Positions 15,213-26,059 of a stretch of DNA of 64,000 nucleotides are shown piece after piece (position 1 is the stretch's first letter; every line of letters starts with the position of its first letter). The notes below the pieces were generated by a model. It was given only the letters and a program-made list of their open reading frames with translations. It did not search any database and was not told the origin of the DNA. Made by a program: the position numbers and the translations under genes. Source of the DNA: Cryptomeria japonica (Eukaryota; Streptophyta; Pinopsida; Cupressales; Cupressaceae). Location of the stretch: NCBI RefSeq assembly GCF_030272615.1, contig NC_081409.1:525994975-526058974 (forward strand), written 5' to 3'.

Positions 15213-15348
15213 TACATTCATACACCTAAGGACATGCTATCAGGGGTCCTGTATGGTCTTGAGGGGTCACACATGTGTTAGAACATGTGTGTGACCCCTC
15301 TGGACCACACACAACCCCTGATAGCATGTCCTAAGGTGTATGTATGTC
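15213..15348. repeat. Long imperfect palindrome (about 136 bp)
   Basis: The left arm runs from 'tacacctaaggacatgctat' (15,221) and the right arm ends with 'atagcatgtcctaaggtgta' (15,340). The arms pair almost to the centre near 15,280 ('cacatgtgttagaacatgtgtg'). It lies directly beside the satellite and its core resembles the satellite's own palindrome. It may be a foldback element or a seed unit of the array. Confidence 0.85.
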
Positions 15349-15360
15349 CTAATCTGTATA

Positions 15361-15720
15361 AAATTATTTTATGTGTATCTATGTATGTGTATGTATTTAT
15401 GTATGTGTATGTACATGTAGGCATGTACATGTGTGTGTGTGTATGTATGTATGTATGTTAATGTATGTTTGTGTATGTATTTTTATGTATGTGTATGTGT
15501 ATGTCCTAAGGTGTACATATAATTATTTTATATGTATGTGTGTATGTAGGTAGGTAGGTAGGTATGTTTGTGTATGTTTGTGTATGTATGTATGTAGGTT
15601 TGTATGTATTTAGGTTTGTATGTATGTGTATGTATGTATGTATGTATGTATGTATGTATGTGTATGTTTGTGTATGTATTTGTATGTATGTGTGTATTTA
15701 TGTACATGTATGTGTTTATT
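15361..15720. repeat. (GTAT)n-rich low-complexity block
   Basis: Variants of GTAT, GTGTAT and GTAG repeats over about 360 bp. The open frame here is an artefact of the repeat. Confidence 0.9.
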
Positions 15721-16169
15721 TTCTAATATTCTAAACTAATATGATACAATAAATACCAAAAAAAATAAATTAAAAAACTATTTAAAAAACCTTTAAAAAA
15801 CTAATTTTCTATCAAAAAACTAATTTTCTATTAAAAAATATTTTAAAAAATAAACATAAATTAATATGATACAAAAAATACATTTAAAAAAAAAAATTAA
15901 AAAAAGGGACTTACTGCCGAAACGCTTCCAGCCGGATCTCTAGAATCTTTTCACCCTCATGCTCAACTCCAAGCCGCTCAATGCAAAATGAGGGGCTTGG
16001 GCGGATTTCCGGTCGGAAACGTTCTGACCTGAACCCTTTCGACCGGAACGTTTCTGGCTGGAAAGTCCTTGCCACGCGAGCGCTGCATGGCTGCCAAATC
16101 GGTCTGATCGGAAGTGTTTCGGCTGCATTGTTAGCCTAAAGTACAACACAAATCCGTACGATCACCCTA
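15721..16169. other. A-rich spacer and second CCGG-rich block
   Basis: 15,721-15,905 is A-rich. 15,910-16,140 is GC-richer, with motifs such as GGTCGGAAACGTTCTGACC and GACCGGAACGTTTCTGGC, like the block at 290-400. No gene is supported. The minus-strand frame 16,149-15,940 is made of these motifs. Confidence 0.6.
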
Positions 16170-17335
16170 GGGTTAGTATTAAATCAGAATTAGGATTCAA
16201 TAAGGGTTAGGGTTCATATTAGGGTTAGATTAAGGTTGAAGTTGTAGGTAGGGTCTATTTCTTTGTTTAGAGTTAACTTTAGGGTTAAGCTAGGGTTAGC
16301 ATTCAATTTAAGGGATTAGAGTTAAGGGTTAAGGATATAGTTAATTAGAGTTAGGGTTCAATTATTATTAGAGTTTGATTATGGTAAGGGTTAGATTAAG
16401 ATTAGAGTTTAATTATGGTTAGGATTAAGTTTAGGCTAGGATTTAGTTATGGTTATATTAGGGTTCAAGTTGTAGTTAGGGCTTAATTTTAGGGTTAAAT
16501 TTAAACTTAGGGTTAGGTCATGGTTATGTTTCAATTATGGTTAGTTTAAGGTTGAAGTTTAGGATTAGGTTATGGTTTAGGGTTCAATTAGGTCCAGATT
16601 AGGGAAATTGTCAAGGTTAGGGTTTGCTTATGGTAAGTTTTTAATTATAGTTAGGGTTCGTATAAGATTTCAATTAGGGTTAGAATTAGCTTTACAATTC
16701 AATTATATTAGGGTTATAGTTAAATTAGGATTAAATTTTAATTAGCATTAGTGTTTGGGCTATAATTCAATTGGGATTAGGGTTTAATAAGTAGGGGTTT
16801 GGATTAGGTCGGAGTTCAATAAGGGTTAGATTAAGGTTGAAGTTGGCGTTAGAGTTTAATTGTATAGTTAGAGTTATGCTTAGGGGTAGTGGTTATAATT
16901 CAATTAGGGTTATATTTAAGTTTAGGGTTCAATAAAGTCTAGATTAAGGATATTGTCAAGGTTAGGGTTTGATTATGGTAAAGTTTTAAATATAGTTAGG
17001 GTTCATATTAGAGTTCAATTAGGGTTATAATTAGGGTTAGGATTCATATTAGATTTCAATTAGGCTTATGATTGAATAAAATTAGGTTTAGGGGTAAATT
17101 AGGAGTAAAGTACAATTAGAGTTAAGGTTTGGGCTACAATTTAATTAATATTAGGGAACAATAAGGGTTAATGTTCATATTATGGTTAGGGTTCAATTAA
17201 GGTTAGATTATAATTTAATTCTATGGTTAGAGTTAATTTTAGAGTTGAATTAGGGTTTGAATTCAAATAGAGGGATTAGGGTTAAGAGTTAAGGTTATAG
17301 TTAATATTAAAACAAATATTGGTTATTATGTACCT
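16170..17335. repeat. Degenerate telomere-like repeat tract (GGGTTAG-type)
   Basis: Dense imperfect copies of 'gggttag', 'agggttcaatta' and 'tagggtt' on the plus strand for about 1.2 kb. The plant telomere repeat is TTTAGGG; the copies here are mutated and interspersed with AT-rich words such as 'caatta'. This looks like an interstitial or AT-rich degenerate telomere-like satellite, not a chromosome end. Confidence 0.75.
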
Positions 17336-17387
17336 TTCTTATGAATATATTTTTTCTTTATTTCAATATTTTTATGAAATAAATACC

Positions 17388-17403
17388 TTTTAAAATTTGT
17401 TCT
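17388..17403. repeat. Target-site duplication of LINE 1, left copy
   Basis: TTTTAAAATTTGTTCT, identical to 25,264-25,279. Confidence 0.9.
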
Positions 17404-17573
17404 GATTAATTTAGAAAAACAGGTTTTTAGGACCCGAAACCTTTAACAAAGGAGATTAAGATAAGACATTTAAAACTCCAGATCTTATAAAACGCTTACA
17501 AAATGACTGTCAAAAAAGCCAGCAAACCAAAAAGACAACTAAAGATAAAAACAACAAAGAAACTAGGAAATCA

Positions 17574-19292
17574 CTACACAGTTATAGTTTGTAGAAGGTC
17601 CTCCGCCTTTTTCAACAACTGGTCATAGGTGGCCCCAACAACTTTGAGATCATCCAGGTCCTTGTAAGGTTTCTTTTCTTTCTTTTTGCCTCTGGTTCTG
17701 GTTCTAGTTCTGGGTCCTTGAGCGTCTCCTGTGCCTTCAGTGTCAGGGTCAATATCCAGGGTCTCCTTCTCCTCGTCCAAGTTGCTGATGAGAGTATTAG
17801 TGTTGCTAGCAGAAATATTTAGGATGCTTAAACTCTATTCTGCAATACTCTTGAGGAAATCCTCAATTTTGTTGACTTTACTGGCAGTGCTCGAAATAGT
17901 TTGATCATTAGCGTGAGCAAGACTTTTCCTTTCCAATAGGTTTTTCTCTATTTTCTCAAATCTGGGGTTGAAGGAGTCTCTTATGTTTTCAACTTTTGCA
18001 ATGGTATTTTTCAGGTCCTCAATGTAATCATCCATAGTCTTCCCTTCCCTAGTGTTGATAGTTTCCAAAATCTGAATTCTGTGGCTGAGCTTTTTGTTGT
18101 CATCCACAACTTTCTTGTAACCAGTTATTAGCCACTCCATAGTGTCCATGAAACCTTGCATACCCTCTAGAGGGGGGTTAGGGGGAGGATCAACCTTACC
18201 GGGGATATCTTGTTCCTTTTTTGGAGTGTCATGAATAGTAGTTGTGTCTTCAACCCTAAGAGCCTTGCTAGTGGTCACCTGCTCCAGGTTCTGTTCAGCT
18301 TCCAAATTCCTTTCCTGCTTATAAACCTCTAGCTCCTTCGCATTCTCCTCCTTCCTCTTATGCTTGTTTCTATTCCGAGTGTGGACTTTAGTTTTCTTTT
18401 TCAGAGAACCTTGAGGTTTCTCCTTCTATGAGTCTTCAGAGACCTCCTCCTCCGAGGAAGAGCTAATCTGGAGGATTCTGCCTTTAAGTTTTTTACCCTT
18501 TGAGGAAGAAGGTCTTGTTTTCATATATTTCTTCTTCTTACCAATTTCAAAATTTGAAACATCCAAGCTCTCCTCAGAATCACTCGATGGGTCACTATCG
18601 GAGTCCTCATCCACTGAAAAGACAGAGTTAGACCCATCCTCCTCAGACTCTATAGAGGGCTGCGGGCGGGTTATTTGATTGTCCTTGAGATGGTCATAAA
18701 TAAGGACCATTAAGCCTTGATGCATGGTAGTGTCCCCCATAGGGTTCTCTTTGTAGGCCTTAATAGTGGCATTCATCGAGCATAATAAAAAATAAGGGAA
18801 ATTAACCTTCTCATCATGCCTAAAATGATTCAGCAAAACAAAATGGTAGCCATAAACTTTAGTAAACCTACCATCCAATGTAATGTAGTGCATTAAAACA
18901 AAGAGGACCTCCCACTATGGTTTAACAAAAGCCCTAGGGGGATAGTAAGTTTTATTTAACTTCACCAGACATTTTTTCTCCTTTTTGGTTTCTGGATATC
19001 TGTAAATGGCCTCCTTATTGACTTTTCTGTCTCTATAGAAGTTGCATCCTTCCCTTCTGAGGCTCGTGGCTTGGGCAATAAGGTCTTCATCAATTACAAT
19101 AGACTGGTCTCCCATTTTCAACATACACTTTCTCCAGTTTTTTTAGAAAAAATTGGTAACCGTTCCATCCCGTCTGTGGAGTCTCTCCATGAATTTTGAA
19201 AAACCACCCTTTTGCAAAATGCTCCAGACCTCCTCCTTCTGTTTCCATTCCTTGTAGCTGCTAGGTTCGTATCGCCGTCTATTACCGCCCAT
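17574..19292 (-). pseudogene. LINE 1 third ORF: accessory protein shared with the gypsy element
   Basis: A single frame of 573 codons from the ATG at 19,292 (MGGNRRRYEPSS), interrupted by four stops (one TAA at 19,143, then TAG near 18,915, 18,426 and 17,835). Order: an N-terminal globular region with the block VLMHYITLDGRF and LLNHFRHDEKVNFPYFL (18,908-18,774); a Ser/Asp/Glu-rich acidic linker; a Lys-rich patch (KKKTKVHTRNRNKHKRK) that could be a nuclear signal; a likely coiled coil (about 18,190-17,850); and a basic tail (RTRTRTRGKKKEKK). No signal peptide or membrane segment is visible. The same block, N-terminus, length and order occur in the ORF after integrase of the gypsy element at 55,396-53,687. 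Function unknown; the architecture would suit a nucleic-acid-binding or particle-associated protein. It lies about 160 bp after the RNase H region. Confidence 0.7.
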
Positions 19293-19449
19293 ATTTTCGC
19301 TGTTCAGAGCTGAATTTTGAAACTTGCAGAGAGTTTTAGCCAGAAAGCTTATTAGAACTATCAATTTAACCCATAAAGCATGGGAAGTGATAGAATAAGT
19401 ATTATAATAAATGAGGCTGACATTATTATAATAACTTGAAGTACTCCAT

Positions 19450-22400
19450 TTAGTCCTTGTCATTATTATTCTGTCCATAAAAAATATTTGGAGTGTTTCT
19501 ATATCGGTTCTTAAAAATGATTAGTCTGACATCCTCAAGGAGTCCTTGTTCTCCTGTCCACGTAATCATTTCATCTTTATTAACCGCCGCGTTGGCTGTC
19601 CAGTTAGCAGACCCATTGGCCTCACAATAGATATGGGATATGTAACTTTTTTCAAAAGTGTTGATAAGGTCTCTAGAAGCTTTTATGATATTGTTGATAG
19701 ACCATGAGGGCTTTGAGGTCCCCTTGAGATATTTGATGATATTGTTTGAATCCCCTTCAATCCATATGTAGGGGCAATTCCATTTTTTAGCAAGGAGAAT
19801 ACCTTGGAGAGCTGCCATTGCTTCTGCTTTATGGTTTGTTTGGCTCCCTATTGGGACAACAACCATTTCCTTGCAAATACCTTTATCATATCTAAGAATA
19901 GCTCCACAACCCGCAGGGCCCGAGTTACCTTTTGCAGCACCATCAAAATTGACTTTGAACTAGCCATGAGGGGGTGTTTACCACCTAGCTTTAAGTCTTT
20001 TATTTTGATTGGGGTCAGAACTGCCAGCAATCTTAAAATTCTAGGAGCTTAAAATGTTGGATTCCAGGGGGTTGGTCGAGAAACAGGGACCCTCAATGAT
20101 CCCAATATTCTCCACAATCGCCCATTGTATTTTTTGGAACACAATATCCTGATTGAGGGATATGTCCCTGAAGATACGATTATTTCTTTCTTTCCATAAT
20201 CCCCACATGATGTGAGGAAGTGATAGCTACCACAGAGATCTCAAAAAGGAGTTAGTCCAATGAAAATTCCAAGAGGAGAACAATTCACTGATAGTGTTAG
20301 GAAACACCCAATCAATGCTAAAACTTTTAAGAAATCTTTCCCAGACTGAGGTAAAATAGGAACAGTGGATGGCCAGGTGGTCCACAGAATCTTCCTCCTG
20401 AAGACACAATGCACATCTATTAGGGAAGGCAAAACCTCTGCCCTTGAGGTTGTCTAGGGTCAAGATTTTATTTTGAAGGATGGTCCAATAGAAAAAATTG
20501 ATTTTGGGGGTCAGACCCTTAATCCAGGCTTTAGACCAGAAAGGATTAACATGAGGGGTGGAGGAAAGGACACCATACATTGAAGAAATAGTTATAATAC
20601 CTTTGGGTTCATGTTTCCAAATAAAGGAGTCTTCCTCTTTATTCAACCAGACCAAAGACAAAACGATCTTGAGCTTAGTAAGACTAGGGTGGATACTTTC
20701 AATGTTTTGCCATTTATTGCCAGACCAATACTCTGCAACTAAAGGGCCAAAAATTCTAATACAGGAGGGAGCATGAGGGGCCCATTTAGGGATTTCAGTC
20801 AAGGGTTTATCAAAAAGCCAGGGGTCTTCCTAGAATTTAACTTTCCTGCCATTTCCTACTTTCCAAATCACTCCTTTGGCTATGCTTTCTTTGCACTTAG
20901 AGGCATGATTCCATATATGGGACCCGTAAATATTGATTTCCAAATTGATAAAATAAGAAAGAGAGGAGGACAAAAGAGAGTACTTACTTCGCTAGATTTT
21001 ACACCATTCAGTGTCTGAATGGAACATTCTCCAGACCTATTTGGACATGAGAGCTTCATTCAAGGTTCAAATTCTTCTCAAGCCCAGACCTCCTTTACCT
21101 TTCAGTCTGCAAATCTGATCCTAGACCACCAGAGACATTCTTTTCTTGTCCTCAACCCCTGACCATATGATTTTTCTTTGAATTTTCTCAATTGCGTCAG
21201 CATACTTAACTGGAATTCTGAAAAGATTTAGGGCATAAATCAATATAGTTTGAAGAGAAGCTTTTAGAAGTTGAAGCTTTCCAGCCTGACTTAAAAGGGT
21301 TCCTTTCCAACCAACTATTTTTTTATGAAATTTATCCACTAGTGAGCTCCAAAAAGGATCAGGAGGTGCAATGCCCATGGGGAGGCCAAGATAGGTCATA
21401 GGAAGATCAACAATCCTACATTCCAAGATTCTGCTGATTCTCTGTTGTCTTCTCTCAGGAGTATTGATGAAAAAACTTCTCTTTTGACCCAATTAATAAG
21501 TTGATTAGAAGCTAAGACAAACTTACAAAGAGTACTCTTTAGGATTTTAGCTTCATAGATACTAGATTCCCCCATGATAATAGTATCATCCACAAACTGT
21601 TGGTGGGAGAAAATAAGGTCAGCAGAAGAAGGTTGAAGTCCATTAAAGGAGCCTTGCATAACCATATTTTCCATGGACCTTCCAAAAAATTCTGCCATAA
21701 TGATGAAGAGGATGGGGGAAATGGGATCCCCTTGCCTTAGTCCTCTAGAAGCTTGGAAAAAGGGGGAAGGGGAACCATTGAAAAGAACAACAAAAGAGGT
21801 TGAGGTGATAAGCTGGCTGAAGAGGTCGATAACTCTAGTGGAAAAACCATAAGCCATAAGAACCTTCACAAGAAAAGGCCAGTCAACCCGATCATAGGCC
21901 TTGGAGAGATCAAGCTTGAGGATGAGACCCTGCTTCTTAGCTCTAACAAGAGAATGAATGTTCTCATGGACAGTTATAATAGAGTCAAGAATTTGTCTTC
22001 TAGGGATAAAACCATTTTTCTGATGATTAATCAAAGAAGGAAGGACAAACATAATTCTGGTAGTAAGAACCTTGGAGATAATCTTATAAAAAGAATTGCA
22101 TAAACTGATTAGTCTAAACTTGTCCATAGAGTTTGCACCTTGGGTTTTGGGGATGAGAGCAATGAAAGTACAATTGATTTCTTTCAAAAGTTTTCTAGCC
22201 CCAAAAAATTCCTTGACCCCATTGGAGACATCTTTCCCGACAATGTCCAGAAATCTTAGAAAAAGAACATGTGGAAACCATCTGGGCCAGGCGCTTTGTT
22301 ACCATCAAAAGAAAAAAACAACATTTTTGATTTCCAAGATTGAAGGAATGGAAGAGAGGGAGACATTCATCTGTTCATCAATGAGACATGGGATGTTATG

Positions 22401-23659
22401 AAGGAAAGAAGTTTGAGCTTCAACATCCAATTTGTGATCCCTCGAGTAGATCCGAGAAATACCTTTTAGCTTCATTCCTTATTTCTTCCTCCTTGACCAA
22501 CTCCCCATTATCCACAATTAGTTTGGTTATCCTATTAGCCGCTTTATGCTTGATCATTGACATATGAAATAATCTTGTATTCCTATCTCCTTCCTTAAGC
22601 CAAATGCATCTTGATCTCTGCTTCCAGAAAGTTTCCTCTTTGGCAATGATTTCATGGTATTTTTTAAGAGTCTCATTTTCATCAGCAATGGACACAGTAC
22701 TGAAACCATCCTTCTGAATTTGGGCCTGTATTTTTTTTAGGTCTTCCTGGACTTTACCTTTAGCCTCAAAGATATTCCCAAAGCTGGATTTATTCCAGTC
22801 TTATGTTATCCTTTACACTTTTAAGCTTCTTAACAACTTTGTACATAGTAGTTCCCTCAACTTGGATACTCCACCATTTCTGAATATTACTTTTGATATC
22901 TGGGTGAGGGGTCCACATTTTTTCAAATATGAAGGGGAAGTGTCTCCTTCTATTAATTGAGTCAGAAATGAAGGTGATACGAAAATGATCTAACCCAACC
23001 CGAATGTGGGCGGACAGAGAACATAAATAATGACTGTACCAGTCATCAGAGATGAGAGTCCTGTCAAGACAAACTTGGATAAGATCATTACCAGTTTTCC
23101 TGTTAGTCCAAGTGTAATTGCATCCTTGTATTTCCACATCATTGAGAGCCTAGGTATTAATAAAGTCCATAAGAGCCAACCTACTTTCCACCTGAGAGGG
23201 GCTTCCTCCAAATTTTTCCTCCTCTCTCAAAGGAGTATCGAAGTCTCCCATGACCAGCCAGCTAAAATTTATGAAGCTGTCCCTAGCTTCTATAAGTTTT
23301 TTCCAGAAGGAATTTCTAGCTTTCAAAGTATTGGGAGCATAAATGTTAGTGAGGACCCATGAAGTACCATCTTTTAAATGCTCAAATTTAATAAAAGAGG
23401 AATTATTTTCCTGAATAAGGACATGGCCTTTGACAGTATTAAGGTTCCAGATGGTAGCTATGCCTCCTGAAGCACCTTTGGAACTACCACCACTGACATT
23501 ACCATTTTTGAATAACTTCAAAGATTCAACTTTTTCTCTACTCATTTTGGTTTCTTGAATTAGAAAAACATCAGGTTTACTATCCCTTATCATATTCCTA
23601 ATGATGTCATGTTTATGAGGATTATTAAGTACCCTAATATTCCAAGAGATAATCTTCAT
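19450..23659 (-). pseudogene. LINE 1 ORF2: endonuclease, reverse transcriptase, RNase H
   Basis: This encodes the target-primed reverse transcription enzyme. It starts at 23,659 (MKIISWNIR), two bases after the TAA that ends ORF1. Apurinic-like endonuclease: SWNIR, IQETKM, NIYAPN and GDFD (23,659-23,150), then YTWTNR and LDRTLIS (23,137-22,790). Reverse transcriptase: KLDLSKAYDRVDW, GLRQGDPISP and FVDDTII, a variant of the usual F/YADD (22,187-21,396). A thumb/connection region follows (21,492-21,121), then a zf-RVT-like domain with CALCLQEEDSVDHLAIHC (20,802-20,227). RNase H spans about 19,960-19,460: NFDGAAKGN, KAEAMAAL and EGDS are present, but the last site reads ANW where ADW is expected. 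Several stops and frameshifts separate these pieces, so the protein is inactive. Confidence 0.93.
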
Positions 23660-23661
23660 AG

Positions 23662-25202
23662 TTACTTACCAATTCCTAACTCCTTAAGAGTCTTTTGGGT
23701 CCCATCTACAATGTTCTTACTGGCCTCCTTGTCTCTGAATTTACGGTTAGAGGGTCGACTTGGGGAAGAGGAGATATACCCAACATCAACTTGAGCTATT
23801 CTGCTGGATTTCCTTAGATGAGAAGCTGAGGGAGTGGTTCCTTTCTTGTTCCTATATTTTGGTATTTTCCACTCAGCATCTTTCTCAAGAGCCACTTACG
23901 GGTTACTGAGGATTCTGGAAATTTCATCTTCATTACCTCAGTTAGGGATTCTAGAAGCATTTAAATCACTATTTTCTATTTTTGAATTCTGGTCTGAGTC
24001 CGAAAGGTTCATACCCAGTATTGCACATTTTTGGGCTTCTTGCATTTCAAAACTTGTCATGAGCAGTGAAGAGTCAGCCTTTTCTTCTTGGGAACTAGGG
24101 ATCTCCCCTTCCTTAGGTTGGTCATCTTTCTCTTGCAATTCCTTTCCTGCATAAGTGTCAACTACCACTTCAGCTATGTCATTTGAAGATTCAGTCTGTT
24201 CTTTCAGTTCCTCTGTTCAAGTTGTAACAAAGGTGTTGACTTTGATTGACTCATTTCTCAATACTTCCTGGGTTGAGGGGCTGGAGACAGAAGTTGAGGA
24301 CACTTCCTTATTCTCCCCCAATGGATCAAAGCGATTATAGTCTGCTTATTCTATGAGTTTTTAACTTGCCATACCATTTTTTCTAGAGCCTTTTGATTTT
24401 CAATCTGGGGTTTAGACTGCTTGAATTCTACTTTTGGCTTGATTGGACAGGATTTTGCCTAGTGACCTACTTTTTTACAATGGAAGCAGGCAAAGGGGAT
24501 AGATTCATATTCAATTTGCTATTTCCATGTTCCCAACTTTGACACTAGATCTATCTGTTCTGACATATCTGCGTCATGGGCTATCCCTACACAAAACCTA
24601 GCATGAGTGAGTCTCCTTTTTGAAGCTATGACTGGGTCTATAGAGAGGAGTTCACCAAAGGAGCTTGCAATTCCTGAGAAGATGTTTTCTGCCCAATATT
24701 CAAGAGGCAAACCTGGTAGCTTTACCCATACTAGGACTTGTGCCAAAAGAGAGTCGTTCATGTTCAAATTCGGATGCCATTTCCGAAGAACCAAAGCTGT
24801 CTTTCCTACCATCCAGGGACTCCCACATAGTATCCTTAATTTATCTTCTTCACATGAGAAAGTAAAAGACAGGAGGCCTTTAGGTAAAGCCGAGATTTCA
24901 ACATTACCCTTTAGGGCCCATTCTCATTTGACATAAGCTCTAACAACTTTGATATTAGGACGCGAACCCATAAATTTGTCTACTAGGGAGTTCGACATAC
25001 TATTTATATTATGATCCAGAACCAGATTAGGAATAGAGATAGCGAACTTTCCACCAGAAGGATCAAAAATATTCTTGACAAAAGGTGAAGAGGATTTACT
25101 AGATGGTTTAGTTCCAAAAAGGGAAGACCATTTTTTTGTTTCTTTTCCGCTCTCCAAGGACTCTTCACGTGGGATGGGCCCCCCGCTGGACCCCTCCCCC
25201 AA
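23662..25202 (-). pseudogene. LINE 1 ORF1: DUF4283-like RNA-binding protein with CCHC knuckle
   Basis: Plant L1 ORF1 proteins bind the element RNA with a DUF4283-type fold and a zinc knuckle. The frame from 25,202 (MGEGSSGG) runs through stops to a DUF4283-like segment (24,812-24,519: VWVKLPGLPLEYWAENI, ARFCVGIAHDAD). A CCHC knuckle CFHCKKVGH*AKSC follows near 24,460-24,500, where the asterisk is a TAG where W would be expected. The C-terminal part is in another frame (24,168-23,938 and 23,895-23,662, ending KELGIGK). The reading frame may extend upstream of 25,202 to the 5' end of the element, so the start is uncertain. Confidence 0.85.
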
Positions 25203-25263
25203 AAGCCTAGAGGAACCCCCTTTCTTCTCTGGCAGAGTACCACCAGTCTGTGTGATGTCAACA

Positions 25264-25279
25264 TTTTAAAATTTGTTCT
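25264..25279. repeat. Target-site duplication of LINE 1, right copy
   Basis: TTTTAAAATTTGTTCT, identical to 17,388-17,403. Confidence 0.9.
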
Positions 25280-25384
25280 AATAAGGTAAAGACATTTTAA
25301 AATATCTTAAACTTTCTTTTAATTCAAATAATATTATTAATATAAATTTAAAATAGTTTAAAGTTTCTTTAAATTAAAATTTTC

Positions 25385-25570
25385 TGATTGTAACCCTTTT
25401 TTTAACCCTAGAAGTCAAATCCTAAGTATATCCCTAATACAACCCTAATCCTAACCGTAAGTAAACCAAAATCTTAATTCAATGCTTATCAACCCTAACC
25501 CTAATTAAATTAAAATCTTAATTCAGTTCTATCAAACCCTAACCCTAATTAAATTAAAATCTTAACTGAT
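25385..25570. repeat. Short telomere-like tract, opposite orientation (CCCTAA-type)
   Basis: Imperfect 'aaccctaaccctaatt' and 'ccctaatcctaac' units on the plus strand, the reverse orientation to the tract at 16,170-17,335. The two tracts flank LINE 1. Confidence 0.75.
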
Positions 25571-25599
25571 TGTTTAATCTTTATGAAATAATTTAAAAC

Positions 25600-26045
25600 A
25601 TTTAATATTTTTTTAAAATTATTTGAATAGTAAGAAAAATAACAAACCCTATATCAATACATATTTTATTTTTTATTTGACAAAATAAATTTCAATTCAA
25701 ATTCCAAAATTGAAATAAATTTAATATTTTTAAATTGTTAAATGAATAAGAGCTAGTTTGAGAATAAATTTAAAATAAAAAATTATATATAAATTGAAAT
25801 TTTCTAAAAAAATTTATAGGTGTATAAGTAACATTTCTATTTTATTTTGGCTTTTTGCATGCAAATCATTTCAAGTTCTGAAATTAAACAAAAAAAAATT
25901 ATTTAACTTTTATATAAATCATCATTTTACAATAAATAGAATCTTTCTATATTTTCTATATATATATAAAAACATTTCTATTCTATTCTCTTTTTGCATT
26001 CAAATTAGTTCAAATTCTAAAATTAAAATAGCTACTTTTTAATAA
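25600..26045. repeat. AT-rich repeat, left of LINE 2
   Basis: An AT-rich segment containing 'ataaatttcaattcaaatt', 'aaaaaattatatataaattg' and 'acatttctattctattctc', which recurs in the same order and orientation at about 34,850-35,200. No gene. Confidence 0.75.
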
Positions 26046-26059
26046 TTGTTTTTTTTTTT

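Larger units (their letters stand above)
17404..25263 (-). mobile_element. LINE 1: near full-length L1-type retrotransposon with a third ORF
   Basis: The element reads on the minus strand: ORF1 (25,202-23,662), ORF2 with endonuclease, reverse transcriptase and RNase H (23,659-19,450) and a third ORF (19,292-17,574). A perfect 16-bp TSD flanks the 7.86 kb, so the third ORF was part of the inserted unit. The 3' end (left side) finishes ...TTAATC without a long poly(A). This fits the ATC-A(n) ends of LINEs 2 and 3, with the tail lost or very short. The 5' end lies only about 60 bp before the first ORF1 methionine, so it is full-length or nearly so. All ORFs carry stops. Confidence 0.9.

Noticed and set aside
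16170-17335. Chromosome end (true telomere)
   Set aside because: Repeats are heavily mutated, mixed with other words, internal to the window and followed by transposons.
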